From an uncultured Marinilabiliaceae bacterium (GTDB taxonomy: Bacteria > Bacteroidota > Bacteroidia > Bacteroidales > Marinilabiliaceae), in NCBI GenBank assembly GCA_905235955.1, contig CAJONN010000100.1, positions 1 through 7,194 of the forward strand: a stretch of DNA of 7,194 nucleotides, given 5' to 3'. Below, piece by piece: positions 1 through 5,611 of this stretch (positions are counted from its first letter, which is position 1; each line of letters begins with the position of its first letter). Made by a program: the position numbers and the translations under genes. The notes under the pieces were generated by a model. It worked only from the letters and a program-made list of their open reading frames with translations, did no database searches and was not told where the DNA came from.

Positions 1-504
1 GCTACTAATATCGAAAAATTTATTGTGCGTTTTGTCGACTATGCAATTTTGCCGGGCATCATTGTTCTTTGTGCTACAATAGCTATATGTTTAGTTGTTG
101 GCGGTTTGTATGCAATGGGGCATTTTTCCGAAATAATGGACAGTATCACAATTATGATATGCAATATTGAGTTGCAAGAAGTTGTTGACGCACTGAAAGA
201 AAATCTATTCACATTCAAAACTTTTTCGTTGTTTATGTGGCTTGTTTTTACATGGCTATTCGATATGTCGCTCATAGTGTTGGGTGGTTGCTATTTCAAG
301 CGTTTTGCCCTTGTAAAGACATGGCTTATAATACTTCTGCTTAGTGTTACATTCGGAAGTTTTAACATTCTTCCTGATATACATATATTGCCCTTATCTG
401 ACAACCCATCAGAAATTTGGATGCATTCTGGTATTCTTCTTGCGTTGGCGTTGAGCATATATTGTGTTGCTTATCAGCTGTTTAAGCGCAAGCAGATATT
501 GTGA
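1..504 (+). CDS. C-terminal part of a multi-pass membrane protein, probably an ABC-2-like permease (5' end outside window)
   Basis: The frame is open from the first base and ends at TGA 502-504. A GTG at 25 is an in-frame codon, not a convincing start, so the gene almost certainly begins upstream. Visible protein starts ATNIEKFIVRFVDYAILPGI and has about four hydrophobic segments: LPGIIVLCATIAICLVVGGL, the stretch around FMWLVFTWLFDMSLIVLGG, TWLIILLLSVTFGSF, and GILLALALSIYCVAYQLF. It ends in a basic cytoplasmic-looking tail (FKRKQIL). The first residues resemble the 'PAT-x-LEKF-x-xRF' stretch that I associate with Bacteroidales ABC-2-like permeases encoded beside a YtrA-type GntR regulator and an ABC ATPase; this is recall, not a search. 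The role as an exporter subunit is therefore inference. It is separated from the next gene by 96 bp containing an inverted repeat, so it probably belongs to a different transcription unit. It could instead be an unrelated membrane protein. Confidence 0.7.
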   Translation, partial: ATNIEKFIVRFVDYAILPGIIVLCATIAICLVVGGLYAMGHFSEIMDSITIMICNIELQEVVDALKENLFTFKTFSLFMWLVFTWLFDMSLIVLGGCYFKRFALVKTWLIILLLSVTFGSFNILPDIHILPLSDNPSEIWMHSGILLALALSIYCVAYQLFKRKQIL

Positions 505-517
505 TAATTATTAATTA

Positions 518-581
518 CAAATTACGAGTTACTGGCGAGTTGTGTGATGAAAAGAGATAGAAAGTCGTAATTCGTAACTTG
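518..581. repeat. AT-rich inverted repeat upstream of the GntR gene
   Basis: Arms CAAATTACGAGTTAC (518-532) and GTAATTCGTAACTTG (567-581) pair over 15 positions with one A-C mismatch and one G-T wobble, around a 34-nt spacer. The right arm ends 19 bp before the regulator's ATG. Its core GTAATTCGTAACT recurs before other genes of the operon. It could be an operator for the GntR protein, a weak hairpin between transcription units, or simply a copy of a dispersed intergenic repeat. The sequence alone does not decide between these. I see no clear Bacteroidota TAnnTTTG promoter box in this gap. Confidence 0.6.
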
Positions 582-600
582 AAACTAAAAAACTATAAAA

Positions 601-972
601 ATGGAATTCAACGAAACAAAAGCCATCTACCTCCAAATAGCCGACCGACTATGCGATCAGATATTGGCTGGTGAATATTTGGAGGTGGGGCGAATACCCT
701 CGGTGCGCGAAGTGGCTGCTTCGCTCGAGGTAAACCCAAATACCGTTGTTCGTTCGTTCGATTTCCTACAGAATAACGGCATAATATACAACAAACGAGG
801 CATAGGCTACTTTGTGGCCGAAGGCGCAATAGCAACCATTCGCGACATACGCAAAGAGATGTTTGAAAAGGAAACTTTGCCTCAGATTTTTGCAGAAATG
901 CAGAAGCTTGGTCTCAGCATCGACGATATAACAAAGCATTACGATAAATTTTTATCAAACAATAACATATAA
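601..972 (+). CDS. GntR-family transcriptional regulator, YtrA-like subfamily
   Basis: This 123-residue protein is a DNA-binding regulator that probably controls the transporter genes following it. Residues ~8-72 form a GntR winged helix-turn-helix: the opening AIYLQIADRLCDQILAGEY, then PSVREVAASLEVNPNTVVRS (33-52) covering the helix-turn-helix, and the wing IYNKRGIGYFV (62-72). Only ~50 residues follow, a helical tail (RDIRKEMFEKETLPQIFAEM and onward). This is the size of YtrA-type members, which lack the large FadR/HutC effector domains and usually sit in ABC-transporter operons. The ATG at 601 follows an A-rich leader (ACTATAAAA) typical of Bacteroidota, with no Shine-Dalgarno. No in-frame alternative start is needed, because the protein begins just ahead of the domain. 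Only 8 bp separate it from the ATPase gene, which supports co-transcription. Repression of its own operon is the family norm; the inducing signal is unknown. Confidence 0.93.
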   Translation: MEFNETKAIYLQIADRLCDQILAGEYLEVGRIPSVREVAASLEVNPNTVVRSFDFLQNNGIIYNKRGIGYFVAEGAIATIRDIRKEMFEKETLPQIFAEMQKLGLSIDDITKHYDKFLSNNNI

Positions 973-980
973 ATAATAAC

Positions 981-1685
981 ATGATACACCTTACCGACAT
1001 CAACAAAACCTACAACAATGGCGCACCACTGCATGTGCTGAAGGGCATCACGCTCGACATTAACAAGGGTGAGTTCGTCAGCATAATGGGTGCATCGGGT
1101 TCGGGTAAGTCTACACTGCTCAACATCTTGGGCATTCTCGACAACTATGACACGGGCGACTACTATTTGGCAGGTCAGTTGGTGAAAAACCTGAGCGAAA
1201 ACAAAGCTGCTGAGTTTCGCAACAAACTGATAGGATTCATCTTTCAGTCGTTCAACCTCATATCGTTCAAAAATGCTATGGAGAACGTAGCCCTTCCACT
1301 CTACTATCAAGGCGTAAGCCGTCGCAAACGTAACGACCTTGCTCTCGAATATCTCGACCGTCTTGGTCTCAAAGAGTGGGCTCATCACATGCCCAACGAG
1401 ATGAGTGGCGGACAAAAACAACGTGTGGCTATTGCGCGAGCTCTCATCACCAATCCGCAAATAATACTTGCCGATGAACCTACTGGTGCTCTCGATTCAA
1501 AAACATCAGAAGAGGTGATGCAGATACTCAAAACATTGCACTCAGAGCAAGGACTGACAATAGTAGTGGTAACGCACGAAAGTGGTGTCGCCAACCAAAC
1601 CGACAAAATCATCCACATCAAAGACGGACTTATTGGTGCCATTGAAGATAATAGCAACCACGATAAAGCAATGGAATTCAAATGA
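981..1685 (+). CDS. ABC transporter ATP-binding protein, LolD/MacB type
   Basis: This is the cytoplasmic ATPase (234 residues) that powers the pump by ATP binding and hydrolysis. All catalytic motifs are intact: Walker A GASGSGKST (37-45, K43), Q-loop Q89 in IFQSFN, signature MSGGQ (141-145), Walker B IILADEP (161-167, catalytic E166), D-loop ALD (170-172) and H-loop H199 in VVTHE. A probable A-loop tyrosine is Y11 (KTY). The spacing and the sequence LADEPTGALDSKT are typical of the MacB/LolD/FtsE-like class (type VII ABC systems), in which the membrane subunits transmit conformational change to a periplasmic partner instead of forming a classical channel. In E. coli MacB the ATPase is fused to the permease; here it is a separate gene, as in Lol systems and many Bacteroidota pumps. 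It starts 8 bp after the regulator and is followed by two permease genes. Confidence 0.96.
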   Translation: MIHLTDINKTYNNGAPLHVLKGITLDINKGEFVSIMGASGSGKSTLLNILGILDNYDTGDYYLAGQLVKNLSENKAAEFRNKLIGFIFQSFNLISFKNAMENVALPLYYQGVSRRKRNDLALEYLDRLGLKEWAHHMPNEMSGGQKQRVAIARALITNPQIILADEPTGALDSKTSEEVMQILKTLHSEQGLTIVVVTHESGVANQTDKIIHIKDGLIGAIEDNSNHDKAMEFK

Positions 1686-1746
1686 TTAATTACGAATTAC
1701 AAGTTGCGAGGAGAATGGGAATTTGTAATTCATAACTCATAATTAA
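1686..1746. repeat. AT-rich inverted repeat between ATPase and first permease gene
   Basis: The 65-bp gap is almost filled by arms TTAATTACGAATTAC (1686-1700) and ATAACTCATAATTAA (1732-1746), which match in 12 of 15 positions as an inverted repeat. A perfect 7-bp alternative pairing is GAATTAC (1694-1700) with GTAATTC (1725-1731). The right part, GTAATTCATAACTCATAATT (1725-1744), is close to the sequences at 567 and 3065. There is no T-run after it, so it does not look like a terminator. It ends 4 bp before the next ATG. Confidence 0.6.
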
Positions 1747-1750
1747 GAAA

Positions 1751-2974
1751 ATGTTTGAAGAAATCATATCGTCGCTACGTCGGAACAAACTGCGCACCGC
1801 ACTTACAGGCTTTGCAGTGGCTTGGGGCATATTTATGCTCATAGTGCTGCTTGGTGCCGGCAATGGTTTGGTGCATGCCTTTGAAGCCGACGCAAGCAAG
1901 CAGGCGATGAACGCTATGAACATAACGCCCGGCTGGACTTCGGTAGAGTACAAAGGTTTGCAAACTGGCAGGCGTGTACGCCTCAACGAAGCCGATGTTA
2001 GCGAGCTAAAGCAAAAACTTAGCAAAAACATCATCGACATATTGCCACAAGTGAATGAGGGTGGAGTAACAATTAGCTACGGACAAGAATATATAAGTAC
2101 TTCGCTCAGAGGTGTTTATCCTGATTATCCCAGTGTGCAACGCATCGATATGGCTCAGGGTAGGTTTATCAATCAAATAGACATCAACGAAGAACGCAAA
2201 GTGTGTGTGCTTGGCAACAAAAACGTTGAAGTGCTCTTCCCAAACGACGACCCCGTAGGCAAGTTTGTCAAAGTAAACGACCTCTACTACAAAGTGATAG
2301 GCATTTACACTGACGATAATCGCTGGGGCTCGCAAGAGGTGATGGTGCCATTTACAACCCTATCGACCATCTATCAGAAAGATGGCTACATAAACCGAAT
2401 GGTGATGACCACCAAAGGACTTAGCAGCGTGGAAGACAACGAAGCCTTTGAAGTTGAGATACGCTCGTTGCTTGGTTCGCGCCGATATTTTGACAAAGAC
2501 GATACCAATGCCATTTGGATTTGGAACCGCATGACGCAATATTTGCAAACCAACGGAGCCCTAAACATACTAAAAACAGCCATTTGGATAATTGGTTTGC
2601 TCACACTCATAAGTGGCATTGTAGGCGTATCGAACATTATGCTCATCACAGTGAAAGAGCGCACTCACGAATTTGGCATACGCAAAGCCTTGGGCGCAAA
2701 ACCTCGTCAGATACTGATACTCATAATATTAGAGAGTATTGCCATAACAGCACTCTTTGGCTATATAGGCATGGTAGTGGGCATTGGCGCAACAGAGGTG
2801 ATAAACATGATAGTGATGCAGATGGATACGCCAGCCTTTCGCGACCCAACAGTCGACATCAAAATAGCTCTCGAAGCCACGCTAACACTTGTTATAGCAG
2901 GCACATTGGCTGGCTTCTTCCCAGCCAAACGCGCTGTAAGCATCAAACCAATTGAGGCGTTGAGAGAACAATAA
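1751..2974 (+). CDS. MacB-type ABC permease, first of two
   Basis: This inner-membrane subunit of the efflux pump has 407 residues, with the MacB/FtsX topology of four helices and one large periplasmic domain. Helix 1 is at ~19-36 and contains WGIFML (25-30) and the GNGL that follows. The periplasmic MacB_PCD-like domain spans ~40-272 and includes SLRGVYPDY, GRFINQIDINEERKVCVLG and MVPFTTLSTIY. Helix 2 is at ~276-300 (WIIGLLTLISGIVGVSNIM). It is followed by the cytoplasmic coupling segment VKERTHEFGIRKALGAK (301-317), which contacts the ATPase in this family, then helix 3 at ~321-348 and helix 4 at ~372-392. The ending AKRAVSIKPIEALR (392-405) is the usual FtsX-type C-terminus. There is no fused ATPase domain, so it must use the separate ATPase encoded upstream. 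It lies 65 bp after that gene. It most probably pairs with the second permease as a heterodimer. Substrate unknown. Confidence 0.94.
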   Translation: MFEEIISSLRRNKLRTALTGFAVAWGIFMLIVLLGAGNGLVHAFEADASKQAMNAMNITPGWTSVEYKGLQTGRRVRLNEADVSELKQKLSKNIIDILPQVNEGGVTISYGQEYISTSLRGVYPDYPSVQRIDMAQGRFINQIDINEERKVCVLGNKNVEVLFPNDDPVGKFVKVNDLYYKVIGIYTDDNRWGSQEVMVPFTTLSTIYQKDGYINRMVMTTKGLSSVEDNEAFEVEIRSLLGSRRYFDKDDTNAIWIWNRMTQYLQTNGALNILKTAIWIIGLLTLISGIVGVSNIMLITVKERTHEFGIRKALGAKPRQILILIILESIAITALFGYIGMVVGIGATEVINMIVMQMDTPAFRDPTVDIKIALEATLTLVIAGTLAGFFPAKRAVSIKPIEALREQ

Positions 2975-2991
2975 TCAATTGAAAATGAAGG

Positions 2992-3056
2992 TTGTCATCC
3001 TGAGCGTAGCGAAGGATTAAATGACGGAAGATTCTTTGTTTCGCTCAGAATGACAA
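2992..3056. repeat. Long palindromic intergenic repeat of the TGTCATCCTGAGCG type
   Basis: Arms at 2992-3018 (beginning TTGTCATCCTGAGCG) and 3030-3056 (ending CGCTCAGAATGACAA) are inverted copies, matching at 21 of 27 positions, with several mismatches tolerable as G-U in RNA. The spacer is 11 nt. The motif TGTCATCCTGAGCG...CGCTCAGAATGACA is one I recognise as a widely dispersed palindromic intergenic repeat in diverse bacteria, Bacteroidota included. There is no following T-run, so read-through into the second permease is expected. RNA made here would form a long hairpin inside the operon, which could affect mRNA processing or stability. Confidence 0.82.
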
Positions 3057-3064
3057 TGTCAAGA

Positions 3065-3090
3065 GTAATTCGTAACTCATAATTCATAAC
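3065..3090 (+). repeat. AT-rich element before the second permease gene
   Basis: GTAATTCGTAACTCATAATT followed by CATAAC ends 8 bp before the ATG at 3099. It contains tandem variations of the unit (G/C)TAATTC-TAACTCATAATTC and closely matches 567-581 and 1725-1744 in the same orientation. Here only the right arm is present; the place of the left arm is taken by the TGTCATCCTGAGCG palindrome. Function unknown; it is either a dispersed repeat or a shared regulatory or leader sequence. Confidence 0.5.
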
Positions 3091-3098
3091 TAATAACA

Positions 3099-4346
3099 AT
3101 GCGATTCGACAGAGATACATTAACCGAAATACTCGATACGCTCACGCGCAATCGTTCGAGAAGTTTCCTGACGGCTTTTGGCGTGTTTTGGGGCATATTT
3201 ATGCTTGTCTTGCTTTCGGGCGGTGGCAATGGGCTGAAGCAGATGCTCTTTATGCAGCTCGATGGTTTTGCTACCAACTCAGGCTTTGTCTTTTCCAACA
3301 GTACTAGCATTCCCTACAAAGGCTTCAGAAAGGGCAGATACTGGAATATTGAGCGAAAAGATGTTGAAGCTATCCGCCAAAATGTGAAAGAGATAGATGT
3401 GATAGCTGGCACAACAACAGAGTGGAGCAGAACAATAGTTTACAACGACAACAAGTACAACGATTGCACCCTCAAAGGTTTGGAACCAGACTACAACTTC
3501 ATTGAGCATCAGCCTATGAAATATGGTCGTTTTATCAATGAGGTCGACCTGAAAGAAAGTCGTAAAGTGGCAGTTTTGGGCAAAATAGTCTACGAAGCTT
3601 TGTTCAAAAAGGGCGAAGATCCTTGCGGTAAATATATCAGCATAGATGGCATCCACTACTGCGTGATAGGCGTAAGTGTGAGCGAGTCGATTATAAGCAT
3701 CAATGGCAACACTTCTGAGAGTGTTATGATACCATTCTCTACACTTGTAAAGGCTTATAACAAAGGCGATGAGGTGCATGTGCTTGCCTACACCATGAAG
3801 GAAGGTCATAAGGTGAGCGAAGCTGAAGAAAAAATATCAAGCATGCTCAAGTCTATTCACCTCATTCACCCTGACGACAAGCAAGCTGTAGCATCGCTCA
3901 ATGCTGAAGCAGAGTTTTCGATGATCGACAACCTTTTTATCGGACTCAATATCCTTGTTTGGATAATTGGCTTGGGCACTTTGCTTGCCGGTGCTATTGG
4001 CGTCTCTAACATTATGATTGTAACCATCAAAGAACGCACCTCAGAGATTGGTATACGTCGCGCCATTGGTGCACATTCGTCAGATATTTTGCTACAAATA
4101 ATATCTGAATGTCTGATCCTAACCATTTTTGCTGGCTTGTGCGGACTCTCGTTTGGTGTTGGTGTGCTCAACATTATCGACACCTTCGTCACAACCGATG
4201 CGGGTAGGCACTATGGCTTTGGCATTATGCTCTCTACGGGTATTGGCATCACAGTGATATTGGCTCTGCTTGGCATCTTTTCTGCTCTGGCACCGGCACT
4301 CAGAGCTATGGCCATAAAACCTATTGAGGCAATGAGAGAAGAGTAA
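3099..4346 (+). CDS. MacB-type ABC permease, second of two
   Basis: This is the second inner-membrane permease of the pump, 415 residues with the same plan as its neighbour. Helix 1 is at ~24-41 with WGIFML (31-36) and GGGNGL. The periplasmic domain spans ~45-278 and includes TLKGLEPDYNFIE, GRFINEVDLKESRKVAVLG and MIPFSTLVKAY. Helix 2 is at ~280-308 (WIIGLGTLLAGAIGVSNIM), followed by the coupling segment KERTSEIGIRRAIGAH (311-326). Helix 3 is at ~330-360, helix 4 at ~376-400, and the C-terminus is MAIKPIEAMREE. The two permeases align along their whole length and look like products of an old tandem duplication: helices and coupling segments are close, periplasmic domains much less so. It lacks an ATPase domain and shares the ATPase encoded at 981-1685. 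The start at 3099 fits the helix-1 position of its paralogue. It sits 124 bp after the first permease, a gap filled by two repeats. Confidence 0.94.
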   Translation: MRFDRDTLTEILDTLTRNRSRSFLTAFGVFWGIFMLVLLSGGGNGLKQMLFMQLDGFATNSGFVFSNSTSIPYKGFRKGRYWNIERKDVEAIRQNVKEIDVIAGTTTEWSRTIVYNDNKYNDCTLKGLEPDYNFIEHQPMKYGRFINEVDLKESRKVAVLGKIVYEALFKKGEDPCGKYISIDGIHYCVIGVSVSESIISINGNTSESVMIPFSTLVKAYNKGDEVHVLAYTMKEGHKVSEAEEKISSMLKSIHLIHPDDKQAVASLNAEAEFSMIDNLFIGLNILVWIIGLGTLLAGAIGVSNIMIVTIKERTSEIGIRRAIGAHSSDILLQIISECLILTIFAGLCGLSFGVGVLNIIDTFVTTDAGRHYGFGIMLSTGIGITVILALLGIFSALAPALRAMAIKPIEAMREE

Positions 4347-4376
4347 GTAATTAATAATCAATAACTAATAAATATC

Positions 4377-5474
4377 ATGAAACGATTTTTCAAAATAGCT
4401 GCACTTGTTGTTGTAGTGCTTATATTCATCTGGACATTCTACTATCTTTGGTCAAAAGGTCAGCCTGTAGAAACTACGTACGAAACGTCGAAAGCAGCCA
4501 TTGCTGATATAGAAAAAACTACTATAGCTACCGGTAAAATAGAGCCTCGCAACGAAATCGATATCAAACCACAAATATCGGGCATTATCACTGAAATATA
4601 TAAAGAGGCTGGTCAGATGGTGCAGAAAGATGAGGTTATAGCCAAGGTGAAGGTTATTCCTGAAATGGGCGAACTCAATGCTGCTGAAAGTCGTGTGCGT
4701 GTGGCTCGCATCAACTTTGAACAAGCTAAAACCGACTTTGAGCGCGTAAAAAATCTGCACGACGAAAAACTTATCAGTACTGAGGAGTTCGACAATGCTG
4801 AAGCTACTTACAAGAAGAATCAAGAGGAACTTTCAACAGCCGAAGACAACCTTGAAATTGTCAAGACGGGCATCAGCAAACGTTCTGCCAATGCCAGCAA
4901 TACACTCATTCGCTCTACCATCACAGGTCTTATTCTTGACATTCCGGTGAAGGTGGGCAACTCAGTTATCCTTAGCAACACATTCAACGATGGCACAACC
5001 ATAGCCACTGTTGCCGACATGAACGACCTTATTTTCAAAGGCAATATCGACGAAACGGAGGTTGGTAGGCTCAGAGAGGGTATGCTTGTGAATATTACGC
5101 TTGGTGCTTTGCAAGATGTTGTTTTCGATGCCAAGCTCGAATATATCTCGCCCAAAGGTGTAGAGCAAAATGGAGCCAACCAGTTTGAAATAAAGGCTGC
5201 CATGCACGTACCAGACAGTATTACAGTGCGTTCGGGCTATAGTGCCAATGCTCAAATAGTGCTTCAAAGTGCCAAAGGTGTGCTCACAGTGCCAGAGAGT
5301 TCGCTTGAGTTTAGTGGCGATAGCACATTTGTCTACGTACTTACTGATAGCGTCCCCACACAGCAATTCGACCGCCGACAAATAACCATTGGCATCTCTG
5401 ATGGCATCAAAATAGAGGTGAAAGATGGTGTTGCTGAAGGCGACATAATTAGAGGCAATCAGGTGAATAATTGA
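4377..5474 (+). CDS. Periplasmic adaptor (membrane fusion protein), MacA/HlyD family
   Basis: This 365-residue protein bridges the permease pair to the TolC channel. An N-terminal membrane anchor (IAALVVVVLIFIWTFYYLW, 7-25) follows a short basic cytoplasmic start (MKRFFK) and lacks a lipobox cysteine, so it is anchored by a helix as in MacA. The first half of the lipoyl-like domain is at ~56-95 (IDIKPQISGIITEIYKEAG), the coiled-coil hairpin at ~97-165, the second lipoyl half at ~175-212, the beta-barrel at ~215-257, and a membrane-proximal domain follows. The hairpin tip RVKNLHDEKLIS shows R123, L127 and S134 with the exact spacing of the RLS motif known from AcrA and MacA, which docks to TolC-type channels. 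Length is close to E. coli MacA. It begins 30 bp after the second permease, so it is surely in the same operon. Substrate specificity cannot be inferred. Confidence 0.95.
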   Translation: MKRFFKIAALVVVVLIFIWTFYYLWSKGQPVETTYETSKAAIADIEKTTIATGKIEPRNEIDIKPQISGIITEIYKEAGQMVQKDEVIAKVKVIPEMGELNAAESRVRVARINFEQAKTDFERVKNLHDEKLISTEEFDNAEATYKKNQEELSTAEDNLEIVKTGISKRSANASNTLIRSTITGLILDIPVKVGNSVILSNTFNDGTTIATVADMNDLIFKGNIDETEVGRLREGMLVNITLGALQDVVFDAKLEYISPKGVEQNGANQFEIKAAMHVPDSITVRSGYSANAQIVLQSAKGVLTVPESSLEFSGDSTFVYVLTDSVPTQQFDRRQITIGISDGIKIEVKDGVAEGDIIRGNQVNN

Positions 5475-5498
5475 TAAATCATAATTCTCACACTGAGA

Positions 5499-5568
5499 AC
5501 ACAGATGACACAGATATAATTAGTAAAACAATCTACTAAAATCTATTCAATTCGTGTCATCGGTGTGT
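5499..5568. repeat. ACACAGATGACACAG-type inverted repeat between adaptor and TolC genes
   Basis: Left arm ACACAGATGACACAGAT (5499-5515) and right arm ATTCGTGTCATCGGTGTGT (5550-5568) form an imperfect inverted repeat. Its perfect core is GATGACAC (5504-5511) with GTGTCATC (5554-5561). A second small hairpin lies inside: TTAGTA-like TAGTA (5521-5525) with TACTA (5534-5538), extended by T5520-A5539. I recognise sequences of the form 'ACACAGATGACACAGAT ... ATCTGTGTCATCTGTGT' as a dispersed intergenic repeat in Bacteroidota and other bacteria; that is recall. The right arm has drifted from this form. No T-run follows, so it is not an obvious terminator, but it could lower TolC expression relative to the upstream genes. 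Confidence 0.7.
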
Positions 5569-5587
5569 CCCAGAAAAATAATATTTC

Positions 5588-5610
5588 GTAATTCATAATT
5601 TTAGAATTAT
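5588..5610 (+). repeat. AT-rich element and small hairpin just before the TolC gene
   Basis: GTAATTCATAATT (5588-5600) matches the start of the AT-rich elements at 567, 1725 and 3065. It overlaps a perfect small stem, ATAATT (5595-5600 region) and AATTAT (5605-5610), with a 4-nt loop directly before the ATG at 5612. The stem is all A-T and therefore weak. It may expose an A/T-rich ribosome entry region, as expected for a Bacteroidota start, or be a repeat remnant. Confidence 0.4.
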
Positions 5611-5611
5611 T

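Noticed and set aside
505..600. Bacteroidota sigma promoter (TTTG plus TAnnTTTG) before the regulator gene
   Set aside because: No stretch fits the -7 box well with a matching upstream TTTG; a promoter is expected here but I cannot place it.
939..1460. 173-codon minus-strand open frame opposite the ATPase gene
   Set aside because: It is antisense to an ATPase with all motifs intact, and its translation shows no recognisable domain or start context.
2515..2955. 146-codon + strand open frame inside the first permease gene
   Set aside because: It lies wholly within the permease coding sequence in another frame, has a skewed H/S/R-rich composition with no domain, and the permease frame has clear family motifs throughout.
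505..3098. CRISPR-like array from the recurring AT-rich elements
   Set aside because: The copies are separated by whole genes, vary in length and have no regular spacers.
3279..3809. 176-codon minus-strand open frame opposite the second permease
   Set aside because: It is a long antisense shadow of a well-supported permease gene; the composition is unlike a real protein of this genome and there is no supporting context.
5475..5611. Terminator between adaptor and TolC genes
   Set aside because: The inverted repeat has no following T-run and the arms are imperfect; the functional link between adaptor and channel also argues for co-transcription.
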